This document shows positions 46,695 to 55,001 of a DNA stretch of 64,000 nt, piece after piece. Source of the DNA: Lautropia sp. Its GTDB lineage: Bacteria > Pseudomonadota > Gammaproteobacteria > Burkholderiales > Burkholderiaceae_E. The first letter of the stretch is position 1. Each line of letters begins with the position of its first letter. Below the pieces are notes generated by a model. The model saw nothing but the letters and a program-made list of their open reading frames with translations. It was not told where the DNA came from and did no database searches. Made by a program: the position numbers and the translations under genes. The DNA is taken from positions 366,273 to 430,272 of the forward strand of contig JAUMUG010000002.1 in NCBI GenBank assembly GCA_030530775.1. Reading direction: 5' to 3'.

Positions 46695-47057
46695 ATGGAT
46701 ATCCTCTTTACGCTGATCCCCCTGTCGATCATCCTGATCTTCGCCATTCTGGTGGCGTTGTACTGGGCCGTCCGTTCCGGTCAGTTCGAGGATCTCGACG
46801 TCGAGGCCGAACGGATCCTGCTGGATGACGACATGGCGGCCACACCACCGGGCCGCCCGGGCCGGCAGAGCGTTCAGAGTCCGACTGAGGATCACGGCCC
46901 CCCTGCTGCGATCGATTCCGGAGCCTCTGCTGCGGCCGGTTCCAGCATCTCGACCGGGGCTGCCCCCGGTGCGACGACCGTGACCGACGGCGGCGCTCCT
47001 GCCGGCTCCCCCTCCGCCGGCGCCGACTCAGACTCACCCGAACGGAGCCGGCGATAG
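46695..47057 (+). CDS. ccoS: cbb3-type cytochrome oxidase assembly protein CcoS
   Basis: 120 residues, starting 2 bp after ccoI. The first 45 residues match CcoS (MDILFTLIPLSIILIFAI membrane helix, then WAVRSGQFEDLDVEAERIL with the conserved GQ(F/Y)DDLE-like motif). CcoS is needed to insert haem b and copper into CcoN. The remaining 70 residues are Ala/Pro/Ser-rich with no similarity expected in the family, another low-complexity extension. Confidence 0.92.
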   Translation: MDILFTLIPLSIILIFAILVALYWAVRSGQFEDLDVEAERILLDDDMAATPPGRPGRQSVQSPTEDHGPPAAIDSGASAAAGSSISTGAAPGATTVTDGGAPAGSPSAGADSDSPERSRR

Positions 47058-47269
47058 CAAGACCACGGGGCAAGGCCCACCCATGTACCCATGCCCTTTT
47101 CCTCCACACGGGTACGGCTCTGCCCGAGGCGCCCGTCGAACGTGACCACGGCGCTGGCATTCTATGTCGCAACTGGCACAAATCATGCCCATCCAAGGGC
47201 ATGCCGGAAGAGAGCGCCGCGCCCGAAATCGGCCATCCGACAACCACCGAAGCAGCGATTCCAGTCGGG
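47058..47269. other. Intergenic region upstream of ccoN
   Basis: The ccoS-ccoN gap is about 320 bp; this first part holds no recognised gene. The FNR box and ccoN promoter follow. Confidence 0.35.
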
Positions 47270-47283
47270 TTGACCTAAATCAA
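47270..47283. promoter_or_regulatory. FNR box upstream of ccoN
   Basis: TTGACCTAAATCAA matches the FNR consensus (TTGAT-N4-ATCAA) at 9 of 10 positions. Its centre is about 100 bp before the ccoN ATG, placing a class II start site near 47318. Consistent with oxygen-limited induction of the cbb3 oxidase by the Fnr encoded at 53923. Confidence 0.7.
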
Positions 47284-47378
47284 GGCCCCTTGACCCGTCT
47301 GCCAAGATCATCGGGCCGTCGGCCCGGCACTTTTGGGCCCGTTTCATCCTTTTTCCGAGCTTCATCCGGCACTTCAAC

Positions 47379-48851
47379 ATGACAACATCGTCCCCTGTCT
47401 GGAACGATCGCGTTGTCCGTCAATTTTCCATCATGACCGTCGTCTGGGGCGTGGTGGGGATGGCGGTCGGCGTGTGGATCGCAGCCCAGCTCGCCTTTCC
47501 ATCCCTGAACTTCGGCATTCCCTGGCTGAGTTTCGGTCGTTTGCGCCCCTTGCACACCAACGCGGTCATTTTCGCGTTCGGTGGCTGTGCGCTGTTCGCA
47601 ACCGCCTACCACACCGTACAGCGCACGTCCGGCGTGCCGCTGTTCGCGCCCAAGCTGGCCGCCTTCACCTTCTGGGGCTGGCAGGCCGTCATCGTGGCCG
47701 CTGCCATTTCCCTGCCCATGGGTTACACGCAGGCCAAGGAATACGCCGAGCTCGAATGGCCGATCGACCTGTTGCTCGCCGTTGTCTGGGTGGCCTTTGC
47801 CATCGTGTTCTTCGGCACGATCGTCAAGCGCAAGGTCAGGCACATCTACGTGGCCAACTGGTTCTACGGTGCCTTCATCCTGGCCGTGGCCCTGCTGCAC
47901 ATCGTCAACAGCGCCGCCATGCCGGCCACCCTCACCAAGTCCTACTCGGCCTATGCCGGCGTACAGGACGCCATGGTGCAATGGTGGTATGGCCACAATG
48001 CCGTGGGCTTCTTCCTGACCGCAGGCTTCCTGGGCATGATGTACTACTTCGTGCCCAAGCAGATCGGCCGACCGATCTACTCGTATCGCCTGTCGATCGT
48101 GCACTTCTGGGCGCTGATCTTCACCTACATGTGGGCTGGTCCGCACCACCTACACTACACCTCGCTGCCCGACTGGACCCAGTCGCTCGGCATGGTGCTC
48201 TCGCTCATCCTGTTCGCCCCCTCCTGGGGTGGCATGATCAACGGCATCATGACGCTGTCCGGCGCCTGGCACCGGCTGCGTGAGGATCCCATCCTGCGCT
48301 TCCTGATCGTCTCGCTGTCCTTCTATGGCATGTCGACCTTCGAAGGCCCGATGATGTCGATCAAGACGGTGAACGCGCTGTCCCATTACACCGACTGGAC
48401 CATCGGTCACGTGCACTCCGGCGCACTGGGCTGGGTGGGTCTGATCACCATGGGCAGCCTGTACTACCTGGTGCCGCGTCTGTGGGGCCGGGATCGCATG
48501 TACAGCAGCAACCTGATCGAGCTGCACTTCTGGCTGGCCACGATCGGTATCGTGCTCTACGCCGTTGCCCTGTGGGTGGCCGGGGTCACCCAGGGCCTGA
48601 TGTGGCGTGCACTCGAGCCGGACGGTTCGCTGACCTACACCTTCGCTGAATCGGTCAAGGCCAGCTTCCCATACTACGTGACCCGCCTGATCGGTGGCGT
48701 GCTCTACCTGGCCGGTATGGTGGTCATGGCCTACAACGTCTGGCGCACGGTCCAGGGCGGCAGCACCGCCCCGGTACCGGTCCCGACCGTCGAAGACCAC
48801 CACGCTGCCCCGGCAGCCCCCGGACTGGCCACCGCCAGCCAAAGCCACTGA
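47379..48851 (+). CDS. ccoN: cbb3-type cytochrome c oxidase subunit I CcoN
   Basis: 490 residues, the catalytic subunit with haem b, haem b3 and CuB. Haem-copper histidines are visible in [55 protein letters not shown] and [14 protein letters not shown]; WSxx-type core helices are complete. It reduces O2 to water and pumps protons with high O2 affinity. A Pro/Ala-rich tail follows the last helix. A strong hairpin lies between its stop and ccoO. Confidence 0.97.
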   Translation: MTTSSPVWNDRVVRQFSIMTVVWGVVGMAVGVWIAAQLAFPSLNFGIPWLSFGRLRPLHTNAVIFAFGGCALFATAYHTVQRTSGVPLFAPKLAAFTFWGWQAVIVAAAISLPMGYTQAKEYAELEWPIDLLLAVVWVAFAIVFFGTIVKRKVRHIYVANWFYGAFILAVALLHIVNSAAMPATLTKSYSAYAGVQDAMVQWWYGHNAVGFFLTAGFLGMMYYFVPKQIGRPIYSYRLSIVHFWALIFTYMWAGPHHLHYTSLPDWTQSLGMVLSLILFAPSWGGMINGIMTLSGAWHRLREDPILRFLIVSLSFYGMSTFEGPMMSIKTVNALSHYTDWTIGHVHSGALGWVGLITMGSLYYLVPRLWGRDRMYSSNLIELHFWLATIGIVLYAVALWVAGVTQGLMWRALEPDGSLTYTFAESVKASFPYYVTRLIGGVLYLAGMVVMAYNVWRTVQGGSTAPVPVPTVEDHHAAPAAPGLATASQSH

Positions 48852-48861
48852 ACCCCCGAGA

Positions 48862-48892
48862 GGGCATGCCGGTGACCCTCACCGGCATGCCC
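48862..48892 (+). promoter_or_regulatory. Very stable hairpin between ccoN and ccoO
   Basis: Perfect 14-bp arms GGGCATGCCGGTGA and TCACCGGCATGCCC with a 3-base loop, in the 67-bp ccoN-ccoO gap. No T-run follows directly, so it more likely stabilises the ccoN 3' end or tunes subunit ratio than ends transcription completely. Confidence 0.65.
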
Positions 48893-48918
48893 AGGCCTTC
48901 TTTTCAGAAGAACGACCG

Positions 48919-49533
48919 ATGAAACTCACTCACGAACAGATTGAAACCAACCCCTGGCTGATGATCACCCTGATCCTGCTGGTGATCTCGGTGGGCGGCC
49001 TGGTTCAGATCGTGCCCCTTTTCTTCCAGCGCTCGACCACCGAGCCGCTGCCGGGCATGACCCCTCCCTCGGCACTGCAGGTTGCCGGCCGAGACATCTA
49101 TGTGCGCGAGGGCTGCTACAACTGCCACTCACAGCAAATTCGCCCCTTCCGGGCCGAAACCCTCCGCTACGGTCCCTACTCGGTGGCAGCCGAATCCGTC
49201 TGGGATCACCCCTTCCAGTGGGGCAGCAAGCGCACCGGTCCCGATCTCGCCCGCGTGGGTGGCCGTTACTCCGACGAATGGCATCGTGTTCACCTGAACA
49301 ACCCGCGTGACGTGGTGCCCGAGTCGAACATGCCGGAATACCCTTGGCTGGAGACGAACCAGGTCGACAGCAAGACGATCACCCGTCACATGCAGGCGTT
49401 GCGCGCCGTCGGCGTGCCTTTCACCGATGAGGACATCGCCGGCGCCGAAGAAGCCGTGACCGGAAAAACCGAAATGGAGGCCGTGATCGCCTACCTTCAG
49501 GGACTGGGCACCGTTCGTCCCAAGACGCAATGA
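48919..49533 (+). CDS. ccoO: cbb3-type cytochrome c oxidase subunit II CcoO
   Basis: 204 residues from ATG 48919; a longer open frame upstream overlaps ccoN and is not real. One N-terminal membrane helix and a single haem c motif CYNCH, followed by [16 protein letters not shown] and the axial-ligand region [10 protein letters not shown]. Transfers electrons from CcoP to CcoN. Confidence 0.97.
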   Translation: MKLTHEQIETNPWLMITLILLVISVGGLVQIVPLFFQRSTTEPLPGMTPPSALQVAGRDIYVREGCYNCHSQQIRPFRAETLRYGPYSVAAESVWDHPFQWGSKRTGPDLARVGGRYSDEWHRVHLNNPRDVVPESNMPEYPWLETNQVDSKTITRHMQALRAVGVPFTDEDIAGAEEAVTGKTEMEAVIAYLQGLGTVRPKTQ

Positions 49534-49624
49534 ACACGGATCGACAGGCCGACCCGTCCGGTCGCAGCCGATCTTCCGGTAATACCCAACCGGCGGCCAC
49601 GTCGGCCGCCAACTGGAGGCAATG

Positions 49625-49780
49625 ATGGACATCTCCTTGATCCGCGGTCTGATCACCCTCTTTTTTCTGATTTCCTTTCTGGGCATCGTCGCATATGCCT
49701 GGTCGGCCAAGAACAAAGCGCGTTTCGATGAAGCCGCCAATCTTCCACTGAACGAACCTACCGAGACCAAACATGGCTGA
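49625..49780 (+). CDS. ccoQ: cbb3-type oxidase subunit CcoQ
   Basis: 51 residues, MDISLIRGLITLFFLISFLG at the start: one membrane helix and a short charged tail (AKNKARFDEAANLP) as in CcoQ, which stabilises the oxidase. The ATG at 49625 is 5 bases after GGAGG; an ATG one codon upstream is too close to it. Overlaps ccoP by 8 bp. Confidence 0.9.
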   Translation: MDISLIRGLITLFFLISFLGIVAYAWSAKNKARFDEAANLPLNEPTETKHG

Positions 49781-50666
49781 TTTCATCTCGGACTTCTGGT
49801 CCTTTTACGTTGCGGGTCTTGTTGTTCTCAGCCTGCTGTTCTGTCTGTTCGTCCTGATCGTCAACAGCCGCAAGCCCAAGCCCAGCGCGGACAACACCAC
49901 AGGGCACGTCTGGGATGGCGACATCCGTGAAGCCAACAACCCCCTGCCCCGCTGGTGGATGGGGCTGTACCTGCTGTCCTGCATCTTCGGCATCGGTTAC
50001 CTGGTCTGGTATCCGGGCATCTTCAAGGGCATCGGTGACTGGACCTCGGCCGGTCAGTATCAGGCGGAGCGCACGCAGGTGGAGGAAACCCTGGCACCGA
50101 TCTACGCCGGTTTCATCGACAAACCAGTCGAAGAGCTGGTCTCGGATCCGAAGGCCATGGCCATCGGCCAGCGCCTGTTCCTGAACAACTGTGCCCAGTG
50201 CCACGGTGCCGACGCCCGCGGTGGCCGCAGCTTCCCGAACCTGACCGATGGTGACTGGCTCCACGGTGGCTCGGCCGAAAACATCATCGAAACCATCACC
50301 AATGGCCGCATCGGCATCATGCCGCCGCAGGCCGAGGTGTTCGACTCACCGGCCGACATCGAAAACGTCGCCCAGTATGTGCTGTCGTTGTCGGGTTCCT
50401 CATCCGATGCCATCAAGGCCCAGAAAGGCAAGAAAGGCTTTGCCGCCTGTGCGGCCTGTCATGGCCCCGACGGCAAGGGCAACCAGGATCTGGGCGCCCC
50501 GAACCTGACCGACCGTATCTGGCTGCATGGCGGTGGCATGCAGAACGTCATGAACGCCATCAACAAAGGCTTCAACAACCAGATGCCCGCACACAAGGAA
50601 ATCCTGACCAAGGATCAGATTCATGTGCTGGCAGCCTACGTGATGTCTCTGTCGGAAAAACGCTGA
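49773..50666 (+). CDS. ccoP: cbb3-type cytochrome c oxidase subunit III CcoP
   Basis: 297 residues with two membrane helices near the N-terminus (residues 8-30 and about 62-80) and two haem c sites, CAQCHG and CAACHG, the second in a repeat of the first domain. Typical segments: DNTTGHVWDGDIREANNPLPRWW and GGRSFPNLTDGDWLHGG. Accepts electrons from cytochrome c for CcoO/CcoN. Confidence 0.97.
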   Translation: MADFISDFWSFYVAGLVVLSLLFCLFVLIVNSRKPKPSADNTTGHVWDGDIREANNPLPRWWMGLYLLSCIFGIGYLVWYPGIFKGIGDWTSAGQYQAERTQVEETLAPIYAGFIDKPVEELVSDPKAMAIGQRLFLNNCAQCHGADARGGRSFPNLTDGDWLHGGSAENIIETITNGRIGIMPPQAEVFDSPADIENVAQYVLSLSGSSSDAIKAQKGKKGFAACAACHGPDGKGNQDLGAPNLTDRIWLHGGGMQNVMNAINKGFNNQMPAHKEILTKDQIHVLAAYVMSLSEKR

Positions 50667-50672
50667 TCAACC

Positions 50673-52163
50673 ATGGAAACCCGCGAAACCCAACGTCGTC
50701 TCGCCCCAACCAGCAAGGCTGCAACCGCTGCTGCCGAAGCCGAAAAAGCCAATAAAACCGGTGGTCTTTTCTCCAGCTACGAAGCACGGATCAAAATTCA
50801 GCCCCGCTCGGTGCGTGGCCGCTACGACAACCTGCGGGTTGCCTGTCTGATCATCACGCAGGCCGTGTTCTACGGCCTGCCCTGGTTGCAATGGAACGGC
50901 CGTCAGGCCGTTCTGTTCGACCTCGACGCCCGGAAGTTCCACCTGTTCGGCACCGTGCTGTGGCCACAGGACTTCATCTACCTGGCCGCACTGCTGGTCA
51001 TGTGCGCGCTGACTCTGTTTTTCGTCACGGCCGTTGCCGGCCGCGTCTGGTGTGGCTACGCCTGTCCACAGACGGTCTATACCTCGCTGTTTCTGTGGAT
51101 CGAACAGAAAATCGAGGGAGATCGCACCAAACGCCGCAAACTCGACGCTGCCCCGATGTCGTGGCAGAAGTTCCGGCTTCGCGGCCTCAAACACCTGATC
51201 TGGGTACTGATCGCCCTCTGGACCGGTTTCACCTTCATCGGCTTTTTCGCTCCGATTCGCGAACTCGGCCATGCCATCCTCACCCTGTCGCTGGGTCCGT
51301 GGCAGTGGTTCTGGTTCATCTTCTACAGCTTTGCCACCTGGGGCAATGCAGGCTTCCTGCGTGAACAGGTCTGTACCTACATGTGTCCCTATGCCCGCTT
51401 CCAGGGCTCCATGTTCGACAAGGACACGCTGATCATCACCTACGACAAGGAACGCGGTGATCCGCGCGGTTCGCGCTCCAAGAAAGCCAACCCGGCCGAT
51501 CTGGGCCTTGGCAGCTGCATCGACTGCGGGCTGTGCGTCGAAGTCTGCCCAACCGGCATCGACATCCGCAATGGCCTGCAATACGAATGCATCAGCTGCG
51601 CCGCCTGCGTCGATGTCTGCAACTCGGTGATGGACAAGATGTCCTACGAGCGCGGCCTGATCCGCTACACCACCGAGAATGCGCTCGTCAATCATCTCGA
51701 CACGCGCACCGCGGTGCGTCGCGTCCTGCGCCCCCGTGTGCTGATCTACGCCACCCTGCTGCTGATTCTCTGTGCGACGCTGATCAGTTCGCTGGTGCTG
51801 CGCAACCCGCTCAAGGCCGACCTCATCCGCGACCGTCACTCGTTGGCCCGTATCGCCGAAGGCGGCGGCATCGAGAATACCTATCGCTTACAGCTGATGA
51901 ACACCAGCGAACAGCCGATCGTGGTCGATGTGAGTGTCAGTGGTCTGCCCGGCCTGATCGTGGCCAGCGAACGTCGCCTCGAAGTGCCGGCCGCATCCAA
52001 TCTGTTGATTCCATTCAACCTGCAGCTGCCACCGAACCACAGCGCCAAGTCCGGCTCGCATACCATCGAAGTCGAAATCACCCCGGTCGAAGTGGAAGGC
52101 GCTCCGGAAGGCCCATCGGCCTCACCTCGCCGGGAAAGTACGGTTTTCATGGTGCCTCGCTGA
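50673..52163 (+). CDS. ccoG: Cytochrome c oxidase accessory protein CcoG
   Basis: 496 residues. Membrane protein with a polyferredoxin core: VWCGYACPQTVYTSLF, CTYMCPYARFQG, then CIDCGLCVEVCP and CISCAACVDVCN 4Fe-4S motifs. CcoG is a Cu2+ reductase helping copper supply to cbb3 oxidase. C-terminal soluble Ig-like domain (DRHSLARIAEGGGIENTYRLQLMN). Located 6 bp after ccoP. Confidence 0.95.
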   Translation: METRETQRRLAPTSKAATAAAEAEKANKTGGLFSSYEARIKIQPRSVRGRYDNLRVACLIITQAVFYGLPWLQWNGRQAVLFDLDARKFHLFGTVLWPQDFIYLAALLVMCALTLFFVTAVAGRVWCGYACPQTVYTSLFLWIEQKIEGDRTKRRKLDAAPMSWQKFRLRGLKHLIWVLIALWTGFTFIGFFAPIRELGHAILTLSLGPWQWFWFIFYSFATWGNAGFLREQVCTYMCPYARFQGSMFDKDTLIITYDKERGDPRGSRSKKANPADLGLGSCIDCGLCVEVCPTGIDIRNGLQYECISCAACVDVCNSVMDKMSYERGLIRYTTENALVNHLDTRTAVRRVLRPRVLIYATLLLILCATLISSLVLRNPLKADLIRDRHSLARIAEGGGIENTYRLQLMNTSEQPIVVDVSVSGLPGLIVASERRLEVPAASNLLIPFNLQLPPNHSAKSGSHTIEVEITPVEVEGAPEGPSASPRRESTVFMVPR

Positions 52164-52166
52164 CTC

Positions 52167-52925
52167 ATGCCCCCAAACGAACCGAGCATTCAGACAACCG
52201 ACAGCGGGAAAACCGGCCGCGGCCCGTTGGCCTACCCGCTGATGTGGCTGGTGCTGGGCATCCCGGCGGCAACCGTCGTCGCTGGTTTCGTCACGCTGTA
52301 TATCGCGGCCAATGGCAGCGACGTGCCGGTGCCCTCCTACTACGCCAAGCAGGGGCTTTCGGTTGCGCCCGACACCAGCCGAGAGGACCGCGCCCGCGAG
52401 ATCGGTTTCCTGGGCACGCTCGACACACAGGTCGAGGACGATGTCCTGCGCATCCAGCTCGCCCTGAAATCCGGCATCCCGGCGCCAGACGGTCTGCCGC
52501 ACCCAGCCCCGGTCTCCGACCCCGGCCCCACGCCGGATACACCGGCCGACCGTAGCGCCACACCGGCATCCACGGCCAAAACCGGCACGGACCCCGTCGC
52601 ACCAACTCCCCGGACGGAAACCCGTGCATCCAGCACATCCACGACCGAGGACACGGCACCTCGCCGGCTACGTCTGCTGCACCCCTCCAACCCCCAGGAT
52701 GACCTGAGCATCCAGCTGCACCCGACGCAGGATGGCCGATGGCAAGCCCGGCAACCCATCACCTGGACCGATGGCACCCGTTGGACCGTCGTCATCGAAA
52801 GCGATGACTGGCGGTTGCCTCTGCCCGGCCTACTGAGTATCGAAAATCTGCGCCAGCAGCCAGTGGACAGCCGCCTGATCAGCACGCCCGAACGCAGCGA
52901 CGTACGTCGTCCGAGCCAACGATGA
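52167..52925 (+). CDS. ccoH: FixH/CcoH family protein
   Basis: 252 residues, 3 bp after ccoG. N-terminal membrane helix (YPLMWLVLGIPAATVVAGFV) followed by the FixH segment SYYAKQGLSVAPD. FixH/CcoH assists cbb3 assembly. A Pro/Thr/Ser-rich insert of about 55 residues (108-164) splits the periplasmic domain before RLRLLHPSNPQDD. Gene position, size of the N-terminal part and the SYYAKGL-like motif support the call despite the insert. Confidence 0.88.
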   Translation: MPPNEPSIQTTDSGKTGRGPLAYPLMWLVLGIPAATVVAGFVTLYIAANGSDVPVPSYYAKQGLSVAPDTSREDRAREIGFLGTLDTQVEDDVLRIQLALKSGIPAPDGLPHPAPVSDPGPTPDTPADRSATPASTAKTGTDPVAPTPRTETRASSTSTTEDTAPRRLRLLHPSNPQDDLSIQLHPTQDGRWQARQPITWTDGTRWTVVIESDDWRLPLPGLLSIENLRQQPVDSRLISTPERSDVRRPSQR

Positions 52926-53686
52926 ACAACGCCTGGCCTCTGATGACAGCCGCCCTTCTGATGGGCACCGGTGGCAGCCTGCACTGCATGGCCATGTGTG
53001 CAGGACTGCAACGAATGACCCTGCGGGGCATTCCGATCGTGACCATGCCGGCCGGCGGGCGGACCGAAGGGCCTACTGCCGCTGGAACCGCAACGGCCAA
53101 ACCCACCGAGGCTTCCCCCGCGAAACCCGGTTACAGGTTACCCGATGGGCGCTGGTGGCGCTTTCAGGCCGGCCGTCTGCTGGGCTACAGCCTGCTGGGC
53201 GCTGCAACCGGCTTCTTCGGCCAGCAGCTGTTGGCCGCTGCCAGCTGGCAACCTCTGTTCGAATCGGTCTGGGCCGGCCTGAACGCCCTGCTGATCGTGC
53301 TGGGCCTGAGCCTGTTGATTCTGGGCCGTGAACCGGTCTGGCTGGCTGCCGCTGGCTATCGGCTCGCCGGCCGGATCAGCCCTTCGGGCTGGCGACACAC
53401 CGAAGTATTGCGCGGCATGCTGTGGGCGCTGCTGCCCTGCGGGCTGCTGTATACGGCGCTGGCAACCGCCGTGCTGGCGGCCACACCCGTCGGTGCTGCC
53501 GCAGTCATGGCCATGTTCGCGCTGGGCACCAATGCCGGACTGCTGCTGGTCGAGTCCGGGCTGCATAGCATACTGTCCGGCAGAAGGCCCGAGCTGGCCT
53601 ATCGATTGAATGGGCTGTTCCTGATGCTGCTGTCCGGCACGGCGCTGGTCGCCGCTTTGACAGGCATGGACCACCCCTTCTGCTGA
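52922..53686 (+). CDS. Sulfite exporter TauE/SafE family membrane protein (CcoA-/SafE-like)
   Basis: 254 residues overlapping ccoH by 4 bp (ATGA). The N-terminal GTGGSLHCMAMCAGLQ carries the CxxxC-like motif found in the family (GxGHCxGMC), and membrane helices follow (GYSLLGAATGFFGQQLLAA; ALLPCGLLYTALATAVLA). Genes of this type at the end of cco/fix clusters are thought to help copper or assembly. A short Thr/Ala-rich insert of about 35 residues (38-78) follows the first helix. Exact role unproven. Confidence 0.8.
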   Translation: MNNAWPLMTAALLMGTGGSLHCMAMCAGLQRMTLRGIPIVTMPAGGRTEGPTAAGTATAKPTEASPAKPGYRLPDGRWWRFQAGRLLGYSLLGAATGFFGQQLLAAASWQPLFESVWAGLNALLIVLGLSLLILGREPVWLAAAGYRLAGRISPSGWRHTEVLRGMLWALLPCGLLYTALATAVLAATPVGAAAVMAMFALGTNAGLLLVESGLHSILSGRRPELAYRLNGLFLMLLSGTALVAALTGMDHPFC

Positions 53687-53922
53687 AGTCGGTCAGTCGG
53701 CCCGTCTGCCGATTCGGCCACGATACCGGCTTCTACCGCATCGTCGATCGAGACACGCTCTGAATCCGGTTTCTCTGCCGATCGAATCGATCGGGTCTTC
53801 CGTCGAAACCTGCCGTACCACCAACCAGCGTCCATACCGGACCCGGCTGCACGTTCGGGACTCCATGCTGACCACCCCTCTCCACCACCCGGGTCACGAC
53901 GCTGTCAGGTCTCACGACGCGA

Positions 53923-54804
53923 TCAGGGGGGCGTCGTCTGCGACGCGGACCAGGGATGATCCACCCGGGTGATGGGCACACGCCGACCCGAATCGGCCAC
54001 TTCGTCACCATGGATCTTCGGCTCGGGCACCCCGGCCAAAGCCCGCAGGCGATCGTGCGAAATGATCTGCAGCTTGCGCTGCTCGACCAGGATCACCCCC
54101 TGTTCCTGCAGGCGGGAGAGCGTCCGGCTGACGGTCTCCAGCTTCAGACCCAGATAGTTGCCGATCTCCTCCCGCGTCATCCGCAGGATGAACTGATTGG
54201 GAGAGAAGCCCCTGCGCAAGAAACGACGAGACAGTTCCAGCAGGAAGGCGCCAACCCGCTCTTCGGCCCGCATCGTGCCCAACAGCATCATCAACCCCTG
54301 ATCACGCACGATTTCACGCGAAAAGATACGGTGCAACCGCTGTTGCAACGGCGCAAAAGCACGGCCGATCGACTCCAGCTCCGAGAAGGGAACGACACAG
54401 ACATCGGCATCTTCGAGCGCGACCGCATCACTGTGGAAACAATCTCGACTGATGGCATCGAAACCCAGCACATCGCCCGGCATCGGAAAACCGATGATCT
54501 GCTCACGGCCGTCCGGCGACAATACCCGGGATTTGAAGAAGCCCGCCCGGATCGGATAGAGTGCCTCGAAGGGATCGCCCGCCTTGTAGAGATAGGCTCC
54601 CCGCCGAATGCGACGCCGGGTCTTGACGATGCCGGCCAGATGCTCGATTTCGATCGCGCTCAGCCCTTCGACCAGGCAAAGGTCGTGCATGCTGCAGGAA
54701 CTGCAGTTGGACGCCGCCGGAGCGGGAACCGGGGCGGGGGCCGACGCTGGCGCTGGCGTTCTTTCGGTGGGAAAGACGTTTTTCAAGGAGAGAACCTCTG
54801 TCAT
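53923..54804 (-). CDS. fnr: FNR-type oxygen-sensing transcriptional regulator
   Basis: 293 residues from ATG 54804. Cysteines for the O2-labile 4Fe-4S cluster are present: the N-terminal group SNCSSCSMHDLC and a central Cys in SRDCFHSDA. Then a cyclic-nucleotide-like beta barrel (LYKAGDPFEALYPIRAGFFKS) and a helix-turn-helix ETVSRTLSRLQEQGVI, with the FNR recognition residues E..SR. An N-terminal Ala/Pro-rich stretch precedes the cluster. The promoter carries an FNR box over its -35, suggesting autorepression. Divergent from hemN. Confidence 0.95.
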   Translation of the reverse strand: MTEVLSLKNVFPTERTPAPASAPAPVPAPAASNCSSCSMHDLCLVEGLSAIEIEHLAGIVKTRRRIRRGAYLYKAGDPFEALYPIRAGFFKSRVLSPDGREQIIGFPMPGDVLGFDAISRDCFHSDAVALEDADVCVVPFSELESIGRAFAPLQQRLHRIFSREIVRDQGLMMLLGTMRAEERVGAFLLELSRRFLRRGFSPNQFILRMTREEIGNYLGLKLETVSRTLSRLQEQGVILVEQRKLQIISHDRLRALAGVPEPKIHGDEVADSGRRVPITRVDHPWSASQTTPP

Positions 54805-54950
54805 GAATCTGGCGATGTCTCCGGGCAATGGGGCGACCGATCGACCCGTTCTGGCCCGGCCATCAAGCGCACATCACACAAGACGATACGTCGGAGAGCA
54901 GCAGCAGCGGTGTACCAAACCACGCTTCAAGGCGGCATTCGCTTATTCTT

Positions 54951-54978
54951 ATTATAAGAGGGCATTGATCAGGATCAA
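54951..54978 (-). promoter_or_regulatory. fnr promoter with overlapping FNR box
   Basis: On the minus strand TTGATC (54978-54973) and TATAAT (54956-54951) with 16 bp between form a good sigma-70 promoter for fnr. The perfect FNR box TTGATCAGGATCAA (54965-54978) covers the -35. Bound Fnr would block this promoter. The same box lies 30 bp before hemN. Confidence 0.75.
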
Positions 54979-55001
54979 GACTGCCTGAAGCCGATGCCGT
55001 C

